DNA from: an uncultured Bacteroidales bacterium | GTDB taxonomy: Bacteria; Bacteroidota; Bacteroidia; Bacteroidales; Paludibacteraceae | Assembly: GCA_903830915.1 (NCBI GenBank) | Contig: CAIKVR010000175.1 | Location: 1 to 61,311 of the forward strand | Length of the DNA: 61,311 bases | Direction: 5' to 3' | Part shown: piece after piece, positions 28,598 through 37,635 of the stretch | How the letters are laid out: each line of letters starts with the position of its first letter | Position numbering within the stretch: the first letter of the stretch is position 1 | The notes under the pieces: model-generated | Databases searched by the model: none | What the model was told of the DNA's origin: nothing | Seen by the model: the letters and a program-made list of their open reading frames with translations, nothing else | Program-made: the position numbers and the translations under genes

Positions 28598-30568
28598 TTA
28601 ATTCGTCTGATTAACTTTTCCAGTTGTAATGCCCGGCCAGTTGTCTGTTCTGAACGGTGAAGCAGGCAATCCTTCTTTGTTATATAAATTGCAGCCTTCA
28701 GGATAACTTGTATAAGCATAACGTACGGCTATCGGCTTAGAAATTCCATTGGTTGTAACCACGACTGTATTTCCGACTATTTCGGCATGTGCAGCCACAA
28801 AATTTTTGCTTTCATCGGCAATTGTAAATTGCTTCAATTCCCCATTTTTTGCTTCAAGACCCGAACCAAGATTGTCGAAAGTGATAATGACTTTCTCTCC
28901 AACAACTTTCATCGACTTATAAATCGGTCCGGAAGTAACCTGTTTATCATCTTTGTATGCCACTTTCATCGCTGCCAACGCCAAACGAGAACCCGCTTCT
29001 TTTTTGTAAATTGGATGTATATCTTTTGGTTCGCCAATGTCAATCCCTACTGCCATTCCGGTGTTGGGAACTTTCGACAAAGTCATTAATTGTGCCTCCC
29101 GAAGTTCAGGCCAGTCTTGTTTAGCATTTGATTCAAAAGCTGCCAATTGCATGAATATAAATGGGAAATTTCCCTGATTGAATTTTGTACGCCAATCACT
29201 TATCATAGCTGGAAAGAGGGTTTTATACTCTTCGGAACGGTCGGAATTACTCTCACCCTGATACCACACAACCCCTTTTATGGAAAAAGGAAGTAGAGGA
29301 CTAACCATTCCATTGTAAAGTGAAGTAGCTAAATTTTGTACATTATATTCGCCAGGCTTTGGAGGAATAACCGCTCCGGACTTGAATTTCCAATCTCCCG
29401 AAATTATTAATTCTTTATCTCCCGATTTGAAATTTCTTTTATCTTCAGAGAAAAAACCACCCCTGCCACTAAAATTCACGATACGTACTGCAATTGTATT
29501 CTCACCTACTTTAAGTAATTTTGAGGGAACGGTATATTTGCGAATGGTATAACCATCTGTTGCCCCTATCCATTGACCATTGAAGTAAGTAGAATCGGCA
29601 TCGTCCATTCTTCCAAGCACTATTGTTGCATCCAATTTTGTCATTTTTTCAGTCAAAACTATGGTTTTTCTAAACCAGAATGAACCTGTTTTATCCGTAA
29701 AACCGAATTTACTTACAAAGTCCGGTTCAGAAATTACAGTCCATCCATTTTCGTCGATATTACCGGCCCATTCGGCTTTTCCCGAAACATATCCTTTATC
29801 TTCTTTTTGCAGTCTGTTATCCCAGTTTTTCCAGTTTTTCCGAAAATCCACTCGTTTTTGTTCCAACTTAACCGGGTCTTTTAATACATTGATGTCTGTA
29901 TTAAATTGCGGAAATTCCTTTAAACCTTCTATACTCGTCCATGCCTCTGCTTTAGTACCACCCCAACTTGAACGAATCAATCCAATTGGAACATTTAGTT
30001 GTTTGTATAATTCAAGACCAAAGAAATAGCCTATAGCACTGAAATCAAGAGTGCTAGTAGGATTTGTAGCCTTCCAACCACTGCTAATGAAATCGTTCAA
30101 AGGCTCAGCTGACACCGCTTTCTCCACAGAAAACTGCCGAATATTATCGTTGGTAGAATTCGCAATTTCTGTAGCATATTTGGCCTTAAAACGTTCTGCT
30201 CTGAGTTGATATTCCATATTCGACTGACCGGAACAAATCCAGACTTCACCCATTAATATATTATGGATAGTTAAATCACTGCCATCGCCTTTTATTGTCA
30301 TCTTGTAAGGACCACCGGCTTTAGTTGCATCTAATTTTGTACTCCATTTGCCGGAAGCATCAGTAATCGTTTTGTAAGTTTTAGCATTAAAATTAACCTG
30401 TATTTCTGAGCCCTTGGTTGCCCAACCCCAAATATTGACTTTGACATCGCGTTGCAATATCATATTATCGCCAACAATAGCCGGTAGTTTAATTGATGCT
30501 TGGCTTAAATTAAAGACTATTAAAAGTAGAACTAAACATAATACTCTTTGAAACATTTGTGTTTTCAT
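28598..30568 (-). CDS. Sialate O-acetylesterase-family SGNH esterase
   Basis: This is a 656-residue protein with a signal peptide. It has the SGNH block I GEVWICSGQSNMEYQL (Ser116 nucleophile) and the later VVWYQGESNSDRSEEY, both diagnostic of the sialate O-acetylesterase family. The C-terminal IDIGEPKDIHPIYKKEAGSRLALAA supplies the Asp-His pair. A GH2-like jelly roll is inserted between the blocks (SFWFRKTIVLTEK, STYFNGQWIGATDGY), as in many Bacteroidota members. In PULs these enzymes remove acetyl groups from many sugars and not only from sialic acid. No sialidase is present here, so acetylated mannan or a similar glycan is a better guess than sialate. It lies 32 bp behind the GH43 gene. 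Confidence 0.9.
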   Translation of the reverse strand: MKTQMFQRVLCLVLLLIVFNLSQASIKLPAIVGDNMILQRDVKVNIWGWATKGSEIQVNFNAKTYKTITDASGKWSTKLDATKAGGPYKMTIKGDGSDLTIHNILMGEVWICSGQSNMEYQLRAERFKAKYATEIANSTNDNIRQFSVEKAVSAEPLNDFISSGWKATNPTSTLDFSAIGYFFGLELYKQLNVPIGLIRSSWGGTKAEAWTSIEGLKEFPQFNTDINVLKDPVKLEQKRVDFRKNWKNWDNRLQKEDKGYVSGKAEWAGNIDENGWTVISEPDFVSKFGFTDKTGSFWFRKTIVLTEKMTKLDATIVLGRMDDADSTYFNGQWIGATDGYTIRKYTVPSKLLKVGENTIAVRIVNFSGRGGFFSEDKRNFKSGDKELIISGDWKFKSGAVIPPKPGEYNVQNLATSLYNGMVSPLLPFSIKGVVWYQGESNSDRSEEYKTLFPAMISDWRTKFNQGNFPFIFMQLAAFESNAKQDWPELREAQLMTLSKVPNTGMAVGIDIGEPKDIHPIYKKEAGSRLALAAMKVAYKDDKQVTSGPIYKSMKVVGEKVIITFDNLGSGLEAKNGELKQFTIADESKNFVAAHAEIVGNTVVVTTNGISKPIAVRYAYTSYPEGCNLYNKEGLPASPFRTDNWPGITTGKVNQTN

Positions 30569-30600
30569 TTATTTTATTTTTTAAAAGTTACTTTTTTCTA

Positions 30601-32187
30601 TTATTTATTGGATAATTTGCTATCATACCGTATCGAAATTTTCGAGTATTGGGCTTTCGACTCAGCACCAACTATAAATCCCACTCTTGGTGAATATCCC
30701 CATTGAGCTACAAAAGAACCATCAACTGTTACTGAATTATTTACTAAAACAGCATTCCAGGTAGTACCATTTTCCGACCAATAAAACCTGAAATATCGAC
30801 CACAAATGGCTTCGTATTTCAATAAAACAGATTTACTATTCTTAATCTTTTGTATGGCTAAAATATCTTTTACTCCTTTATTGACTTTGTAAAGCACCAA
30901 TTCCGAATGGTCAATCGTTAATGCAATATGGTTTTGCTGATTGCTGTAAATGCCTATTCCTGAATGTATCTGATTTGGTATAATCTGAGTAGATAATTCA
31001 TAATCACCTGATTTTGGTCGTAAGCCGACGAACGTTGTTGTCTTTTGGTTGTTGGTAATATCCAAACAGCTATTTTTGATTTTTATCAAAGGTTTTGGAC
31101 AATTGACATCCCATTCCCAAAAATCAAGATTCTTATTGGTTGAGAAATCATCTTCCCAAATAGACTCATTCGTTTGAATTGAATTTTTAAACGGAACTTC
31201 AGAAGATACTGAAGGATTTTTCCCTGTTTTGAAATAGGGCCATCCGGTTTCATTGTTCCAAACCACTTCATCGAGCATTCCCTGACGTCCTATATATTCG
31301 AAATCTACCCCATTATAAGCATGATACAAATAGAAAAAACGCTCATCGGGAGTATCTACCAGTGTGCCATGTCCGCTACATTTCCATGTGCTGCCACCTT
31401 CCAATATCGGATTTCCGGCATACTGCTCCCAACCGTTCTTCAGGTTTTTTGAACGTGCCACCATCACCCGATAATCACATTTATTGTCGCAACAACCACC
31501 AATCGAATAGAAAAGATAATAAAAACCATTATGCTTCATTAAGCAGGGACCCTCATCACCGGCACCTTTCCAACCTTTGTTGTGGTCGGTTAAAGTAAAA
31601 GGTTCTCCAGCCAAATGCAGTCCGTCAGCACTCAGTTCCGATGCTAAAATTTCAATTTCGCGCCCTTTAGTCAAACCGTAGGCTTTCCAGCAAATATAGC
31701 GTTTTCCATCATCATCTTTAAAAACAAAAGCATCAATGGCTTCTTCGCCCCATTCAATGATAATGCCGTGATCAGTAAACCCTTTTCGTATATCCTTCGA
31801 TGTGGCAACTCCGATACAGGCTACCCTATTGTCTTTGCGTTTGGTGGTATAGTAAACGTAAAAAATACCATCCTGATAATAAAGTTCCGGTGCCCAAAAA
31901 TCATCGGATGACCACTTTGGCGGCTCTTGAAAAACAGCTCCAATTTGTTTCCAGTTAATCAAATCTTTCGATTCATAGATAGGATAATTTGGGGCAAAAT
32001 CAAAACTTGTACCTGCGGCATAGAATGTTTTCCCAACCCGAATAATAGTAGGGTCGGGAAAATCTCCTTTAATGACAGGGTTTTTATACAGATTTGGAGT
32101 CTTTCCAGAACTCAGATTACTAAATGTAAAGAGAATAATCGAAATAAATACGATAAGATGAGAATTAATAATATCCCTATTTTTCAT
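30601..32187 (-). CDS. GH43-family glycosidase with C-terminal beta-sandwich
   Basis: The 528-residue protein has an N-terminal hydrophobic signal and a five-bladed propeller with the three GH43 acids: Asp45 in GDFPDPTII (base), Asp152 in AIDAFVFKDDDGK (pKa modulator) and Glu212 in GDEGPCLMK (acid). SSDDFWAPELYY is the usual family block. The last 190 residues (IWEDDFSTNKNLDFWEWD onward) form a concanavalin-like domain, as in beta-xylosidase-type GH43 enzymes. Beta-xylosidase, alpha-arabinofuranosidase or galactosidase activity is possible. A CC-DNKCD cysteine cluster (GGCCDNKCDYRV) inside the propeller is unusual. It is separated by about 40 bp from the next GH43-type gene upstream. Confidence 0.9.
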   Translation of the reverse strand: MKNRDIINSHLIVFISIILFTFSNLSSGKTPNLYKNPVIKGDFPDPTIIRVGKTFYAAGTSFDFAPNYPIYESKDLINWKQIGAVFQEPPKWSSDDFWAPELYYQDGIFYVYYTTKRKDNRVACIGVATSKDIRKGFTDHGIIIEWGEEAIDAFVFKDDDGKRYICWKAYGLTKGREIEILASELSADGLHLAGEPFTLTDHNKGWKGAGDEGPCLMKHNGFYYLFYSIGGCCDNKCDYRVMVARSKNLKNGWEQYAGNPILEGGSTWKCSGHGTLVDTPDERFFYLYHAYNGVDFEYIGRQGMLDEVVWNNETGWPYFKTGKNPSVSSEVPFKNSIQTNESIWEDDFSTNKNLDFWEWDVNCPKPLIKIKNSCLDITNNQKTTTFVGLRPKSGDYELSTQIIPNQIHSGIGIYSNQQNHIALTIDHSELVLYKVNKGVKDILAIQKIKNSKSVLLKYEAICGRYFRFYWSENGTTWNAVLVNNSVTVDGSFVAQWGYSPRVGFIVGAESKAQYSKISIRYDSKLSNK

Positions 32188-32229
32188 TATAATCCATTTT
32201 ATTAATCCTCAAATTCCTATTTAATAAAT

Positions 32230-34149
32230 TCAGAACAACTCACTTACCCAACCCTGAAGTCCTAATTCCATGTTTTTAACATTAACTGTTTTCAGGTGTA
32301 TCGAAAAAATATTCTGACCTTTGTGCAGACTCTTTAGAACTACTCCCGAGAGACTGAAACGTTGTAAATTACCATTGGATTTTATATTTTCGCCGATATT
32401 AATGTTATTCAAATAAAACGATGCCTGCCCTTTGAACTTGTACGTTAATGTCAATAATGATATTTTATCAAAACTTACTTCAAAAGTTTTTCGCAAGTAG
32501 AAGTCACCAACCTTACCATTTGTATTTGCTGCAAGAGATGCTGAATCCTCACCGTAAGCCAAATATCCATTCTGAGGAAATTGAAAAGTTGAATCTTTTT
32601 TAAACCAATCCTTGCTTTGTACCTTATCTGTCATGAACCACGGAAAACCTAGTTTCCCATTCGGAATCAACTGTTTCTGCTTCATAACTATCTCATCTTT
32701 TGTCCCCAAAGGCTGAAAATATCCTTTTTGATTCACTTCCATGGGTACTATACCTGGCTGCTCGTAAAAAGGAGAATTACTATCGAAGCCAAACATGGTA
32801 GCATACCATTTTCCCTCTTTGGATTGAATGTAATTATTATGTCCGCCATGTGGAATGGCAAGATAGGGTGAACTGTAAGGACCATAAGGATTATCCGCAG
32901 AACCCACAATACTTGAATATCCAAATTCATTAATGTTCTCGGCGCAAGTGATAAAATAAGTTGAACCATTCTTAAACATCGAAATACCCTCAAAACCGAT
33001 ATACCCTCCGTCCGTTGTTTTTAAAATACGAGGAGTTTCAGCAAGATCAGACATGTCGCTTTTCATCAAAGCAATATACCTGTTCTTATAGATTAGATAA
33101 GTTTTTTTGTCTGTGTCCTGAAACAATGATGGGTCTATGTAGTTAGTCAATTGTCTATTCAGAAAGTCTTTGTATGGCCCTTGGGGTTTTCCGGTAGTAC
33201 TTTTCAACAATCCAATGAATTGGGCATTTGTTGAATAAACAATATAATAATTTCCGTCAATATAATGAATTTCAGGAGCCCAGAGTGAAATTTTATTCAT
33301 GTTTCCTTTTGCCTTCTCCTTCAACCAATCCGGTGCCTCTTTAAATGACCAGACATTCCCGAGAAACTCCCATTTCTTTAAATTTAAAGAACGATAAACA
33401 GGAATACTTCCATCGTTTCCAATCCAGAAATCAGGATATCCACTAGTTCCAGTCACATAATACGCACCATCATGACCTTCAGTAATTGCAAAATCGCGAA
33501 TTGAAATATCCATGATAGGATGCAAATGACGAACAATATCATTTGCAGAAGGCATAGCGGGCATTTCGATTGGAACAGGATTAATAAACCCAATCAAGCC
33601 CATATCAAAAAAGTTCTTTTTGCCACCAATCAATTCTACAGTCACTATATTGTCAAAATCCTTGAAAGTTTCTTTATTCTTTGGTTCAATATTTATATAA
33701 CCCTTGGTTGGCAAATCAGATTGATAGATTTCTTTTCCATTCACTAAAACTCTTGCAGAGCCCGTGTGTGCAATACGCAATAAAATTTTAGCCGGTCTAC
33801 CACCTTGTTGATGATATTTCCGACGAAGCCAAAGATTTCCTTCTGACCACTTTGTTCTACATTTTAATTCATCCATGGTCGTATTCCCAATTGGAAAATC
33901 ACCAGATTCCCATTTTGTATCGCTACATTCAGCTGTATACCAATCGGGAGTAGGCAAAGTGGTTTTATAAAACCATAACTGCGGTGCTTTCTCTCCCGTA
34001 TGAATAAGATTTCGTTTTGGTACTAACTCTGACAAACTATTCTGTACATATTTTTCTGACACTGAATAGTTTAATTCATTACCCATTGAATGTACACCTA
34101 CAACAAAAAAGATGGCAGTGATGCTCAATAGATGCTTTTTGAATCTCAT
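32230..34149 (-). CDS. GH43-like protein flanked by jelly-roll domains
   Basis: This protein has 639 residues. The N-terminal 190 residues read like a GH2-type sugar-binding jelly roll (NLWLRRKYHQQGGRPAKILLRI, GSARVLVNGKEIYQ). The middle is a GH43-type propeller with Asp219 in ISIRDFAI, Asp339 in YIDPSLFQDTD and Glu387 in GFEGISMFK, so the acid triad seems present. The C-terminal 100 residues again look like a jelly roll (FEVSFDKISLLTLTYKFKG). KISLWAPEIHYIDGNYYIVYS is the GH43 signature. A signal peptide is present and is cleaved near HSMG. The flanking arrangement is unlike ordinary GH43 enzymes. The substrate is unknown. Confidence 0.8.
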   Translation of the reverse strand: MRFKKHLLSITAIFFVVGVHSMGNELNYSVSEKYVQNSLSELVPKRNLIHTGEKAPQLWFYKTTLPTPDWYTAECSDTKWESGDFPIGNTTMDELKCRTKWSEGNLWLRRKYHQQGGRPAKILLRIAHTGSARVLVNGKEIYQSDLPTKGYINIEPKNKETFKDFDNIVTVELIGGKKNFFDMGLIGFINPVPIEMPAMPSANDIVRHLHPIMDISIRDFAITEGHDGAYYVTGTSGYPDFWIGNDGSIPVYRSLNLKKWEFLGNVWSFKEAPDWLKEKAKGNMNKISLWAPEIHYIDGNYYIVYSTNAQFIGLLKSTTGKPQGPYKDFLNRQLTNYIDPSLFQDTDKKTYLIYKNRYIALMKSDMSDLAETPRILKTTDGGYIGFEGISMFKNGSTYFITCAENINEFGYSSIVGSADNPYGPYSSPYLAIPHGGHNNYIQSKEGKWYATMFGFDSNSPFYEQPGIVPMEVNQKGYFQPLGTKDEIVMKQKQLIPNGKLGFPWFMTDKVQSKDWFKKDSTFQFPQNGYLAYGEDSASLAANTNGKVGDFYLRKTFEVSFDKISLLTLTYKFKGQASFYLNNINIGENIKSNGNLQRFSLSGVVLKSLHKGQNIFSIHLKTVNVKNMELGLQGWVSELF

Positions 34150-34203
34150 TTACAATTATTTATTCAAATAATACTTTGGGTCATTTTGTTATATCTCCGA
34201 TTC

Positions 34204-37200
34204 TCAATTCTCTATCGCAGTTTTAAGTTGCTCATCAAAAGCTTTGTTATTGCTTTCCATTGTTACACGAATGCTTCCCTGATTAGGTTGTGTAAAAGAA
34301 TTACTCACAGCTTTTATCAGAAAATGATTCCACCCTTGTTTTAATGGAATGCTGTTGTATGTTATTCTTTTTCGGGTATCCTCTTTATCGGCTTTAGTAA
34401 CTTTTAAAGGTCGTCCATTCATCAATACCTTTGCATCGCTATTGACGGTGATCTGAAGTGAAACCTGCGGCAAATCGGGACCCGAATTCAGCAAATCGCT
34501 CAAATCGACAGGTGAAAACACCCAGTAACTGAAATAGGTAGCAAAAACAGTTTCGGGACCCGCTTGAGCCATCTTTTTGAAAATAAACAAGTCATCACCC
34601 ACATTGGTTACCATTTTCCAGGGCATTCCGACCTCTTTTGTATTTTGCTTTGGTTTTACAGTTTCTTCGGGAATGTATTTGGTCGACATTGTGGTTGCTA
34701 AATCGTCACTACCAAAACGTCCCAATGAAAGAGCACGAACCAATACTTTACCTGAAAAAGCTGATACTGTTAAATCTTGTTTTGGATTGAGTTTCAAACC
34801 AATATTTTTAAAGAGTTTAATGTACATATTTACGTGATTTGCACTAATGCCCTCCAATTCAATAGTAGAAACCAGATAATTGCCATTACCTTGTTTGTGT
34901 TCTGCCAATACCGGAGTTTGTTTGTTTTCAAGTTCGGAGCGATAAACACTGATTGTTTTTGAGTATTCACCACCGGTAATCCAACGCAACCATTCCGTAT
35001 TATTACGGAATAACAAGGTATTACCTTTATCAATAAAATCACCTTTCAATGTATAATTGCAAATGGTTTTGTTCACCGCATCTTCTGCAAAATAGAGTTC
35101 TTTATAGTATATGGATGCAGCTCTTGGATCATTCAAATTTGGAACTAATGAAGACGCTTTATCGGGAACACACTGTACGGCAGTTGGCAAAATCTGATTA
35201 GCAATTACCGCTTTCTCAGGGTTTAAACCTACCAATAATACAGTACCACCGTTTTTAATCACCTTGTCTGCTGTCTTCTTTACATCCTCTATTGATTTTT
35301 CATCTATCGTCTTTACATCGATAATCAAGAACTTATTTAATTTGTCGGATTCCACCAATGGCACACCAATCGATTTTAAGTTTGAATAAATACGGGTTTG
35401 TTTGTCACCCATAAAGCTTACCTGATCTATCGGGTTATTTATTTCAGGTGCCTTTATTTCATTCATTTGTTTGTCACGTTGATCCCATTTGCAAGCCTGA
35501 GCGCCATTGGGCGCCATGGCAGATTGCATGGCCGTATAAAGCGGATATGGATTTAGTAATGGTAGTGCTGGATCATAACCCGGATTTAGGGTCAATGAGT
35601 ATGGGGCAATACGCTCCGGCTGAATGCCGGGCTTGCCTTCTGCATAAGGTTCAAAGAAAACACCATCAGTTAGTTTTAACGCTTTTGCTGCAGGATTCTT
35701 TAATCCTAAAGGCAGTGGTTTTAATCCATGCCAAACCAAATTCCAAACATTTAAAACATCGGCACTATCTTTCCGCAAAGTTCTGATAAGGTTATAATCT
35801 TCAATGGCTAAGCCATCCATGCGGTCGTTGAAACTGCGGTATGCTCTATCCCCAACAAATGGTTCGTAATATCCGGCCTTTCCATAGTATGAACTTCCTC
35901 CTTCTGTTACACCCCACGGTTTATTTTTGGGGATTACATCGCTATAAGCTCCTCCGGTATGAATGGTATAAACATTCAATCTACCGTCCAAATCTTTATC
36001 GCCATCGCTTTGTACCCAATCGCGGGTAGGGTCTAATCTTTGGGCTATTTTGGTAAGATCAAAAATTTTATCATAGGTTTTTTGTTGAAAGTCAGGATCA
36101 TTTTTTGCTTGCCAAACCAATACGCAACGTACTTCGTTAGATACACTCCAACCCATTACGGAAGGGTGATTTCTATCACGTCGTACCAAATTCTCTATAT
36201 GTTTCTGATTGCGTTGCCAGAATAGATCCGATTCATAATTAAATCCAACATGACTTCCAAAAATACCACTTTCATCCATTAACAACATTCCCATTTCGTC
36301 AGCCATGTCATAAAAAAAGCTCGGATATGGCATGGCGTGGGGTCGCACCAAATTAATGTATGCATCTTTTGCAATGTTGTACCATGCCCATGCATACCGA
36401 CGTGTCATGGCTGGAATTCCAGTAAAGTGCCAACCTTCGTGCATCAACTGTTCTCGTCTTCCATTAAGCATAACGTGCCCATTCTCAATTTTAATTTCAC
36501 GCCATCCAAAGCGTTGATAGTATTTATCAATCGTATTTTTACCGGATTGTAATTGAGCAACCCCTGCATAAAGATTCGGATTTCCTCGTGTCCAAAGCTC
36601 CCATTTTTTCAATCTTCCTTTTACATCCGCTTTCAGTGTTATTATTTTCTTATGTCCGGGCTCCAAAATTACTTTTTCCGACAACAATTTCATTGTTTCT
36701 TCACCCAATGTCCACGAAATTTCTGGAGCCAGTAACACATTCTGTTTTGAGAGGTCTGTTTTATTTATCCATTCATAAATGGGCAATTGTACCTGAACTT
36801 CTTGTTTCTTGCTGCTATTATTAACCAATTCCACATCTACCAACAAAACATCCTGTTTCAATTGAGGCTGAAAGAACATATCGGTAATATGTACGTTCGG
36901 TTTTGCTAACACAAACACATCCTGCCAAACACCAATAGCATCCATTAGCCAAAAGCTACCGGTTGGATAGGTAATAGAACCATATTTTCCTTTCAGATTA
37001 TTTAATTTCGCGTCCCGTATTCCTAACAAGATTTCATTTTCCTTTCCCCACACTACCGCATTAGTAATATCATATTCTCCGGGCAATGCATTATCAAATT
37101 GTTCGGCAATCTCTTTGTTATTCACGATTATACTACAATCACCTGCTACTGCCTGCAAATGAAGGAAAATACTTTTTCCTTTCCATGATTCAGGTATCGT

Positions 37201-37593
37201 TACTTTTTTGCGGATCCAACCCATTTTGACAGTGTTCCAGCTTTCGGGATATGAGGGATAAGTGCGACTGTCCATACCTTGTCCTGTTTTATCGTGTAAA
37301 ATGGAATTTACATTCCAGGGCGATGGAATTTTTAATCGTACCTTTTCCCATTTATCATCATCCGGCAAGGGTAATTCAGGTTGAACTCCAAGGTCTTTTT
37401 TCCAATTACCCGGTACTTTCACGGGTTGAAACTCCCAATAACCATTTATACATATTTCTTCCCGATAAGGTTTTTCCGGGGCTTTTACCCAACCTTCAGC
37501 TGGTGCCATATCGCGAGTGAATTTTACGCCTTGCCCAAAAGAGGACAAAACTACCAATGAGAATAATGCGGTAAGTGTGATTCTGATTTTCAT
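34204..37593 (-). CDS. GH2-family glycoside hydrolase, multidomain
   Basis: The protein has 1129 residues. The signal peptide ends near SSFGQ. GH2 domains are in order: jelly roll (SIFLHLQAVAGDCSIIVNNKE), immunoglobulin-like, and TIM barrel with acid/base Glu487 in WSVSNEVRC and nucleophile Glu564 in GVTEGGSSYYG. HPSVMGWSVSNEV is the family signature. Behind the barrel is a glutamine-amidotransferase-like region (FLIIDVKTIDEKSIEDVKK, GTVLLVGLNPEKA), and the C-terminal jelly roll holds VNSDAKVLMNGRPLKV. It is a second GH2 in the operon, not closely similar to the 22190 protein, so probably a different linkage. The specific sugar is unresolved. Confidence 0.9.
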   Translation of the reverse strand: MKIRITLTALFSLVVLSSFGQGVKFTRDMAPAEGWVKAPEKPYREEICINGYWEFQPVKVPGNWKKDLGVQPELPLPDDDKWEKVRLKIPSPWNVNSILHDKTGQGMDSRTYPSYPESWNTVKMGWIRKKVTIPESWKGKSIFLHLQAVAGDCSIIVNNKEIAEQFDNALPGEYDITNAVVWGKENEILLGIRDAKLNNLKGKYGSITYPTGSFWLMDAIGVWQDVFVLAKPNVHITDMFFQPQLKQDVLLVDVELVNNSSKKQEVQVQLPIYEWINKTDLSKQNVLLAPEISWTLGEETMKLLSEKVILEPGHKKIITLKADVKGRLKKWELWTRGNPNLYAGVAQLQSGKNTIDKYYQRFGWREIKIENGHVMLNGRREQLMHEGWHFTGIPAMTRRYAWAWYNIAKDAYINLVRPHAMPYPSFFYDMADEMGMLLMDESGIFGSHVGFNYESDLFWQRNQKHIENLVRRDRNHPSVMGWSVSNEVRCVLVWQAKNDPDFQQKTYDKIFDLTKIAQRLDPTRDWVQSDGDKDLDGRLNVYTIHTGGAYSDVIPKNKPWGVTEGGSSYYGKAGYYEPFVGDRAYRSFNDRMDGLAIEDYNLIRTLRKDSADVLNVWNLVWHGLKPLPLGLKNPAAKALKLTDGVFFEPYAEGKPGIQPERIAPYSLTLNPGYDPALPLLNPYPLYTAMQSAMAPNGAQACKWDQRDKQMNEIKAPEINNPIDQVSFMGDKQTRIYSNLKSIGVPLVESDKLNKFLIIDVKTIDEKSIEDVKKTADKVIKNGGTVLLVGLNPEKAVIANQILPTAVQCVPDKASSLVPNLNDPRAASIYYKELYFAEDAVNKTICNYTLKGDFIDKGNTLLFRNNTEWLRWITGGEYSKTISVYRSELENKQTPVLAEHKQGNGNYLVSTIELEGISANHVNMYIKLFKNIGLKLNPKQDLTVSAFSGKVLVRALSLGRFGSDDLATTMSTKYIPEETVKPKQNTKEVGMPWKMVTNVGDDLFIFKKMAQAGPETVFATYFSYWVFSPVDLSDLLNSGPDLPQVSLQITVNSDAKVLMNGRPLKVTKADKEDTRKRITYNSIPLKQGWNHFLIKAVSNSFTQPNQGSIRVTMESNNKAFDEQLKTAIEN

Positions 37594-37635
37594 GTTTTAT
37601 TTTTTTTGTTACTACTTATTTAACCGAGTTTTAAT

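Noticed and set aside
28598-30568. Sialic acid utilisation
   Set aside because: The esterase belongs to the sialate-O-acetylesterase family, but no sialidase, NanA or sialate transporter gene is in the window.
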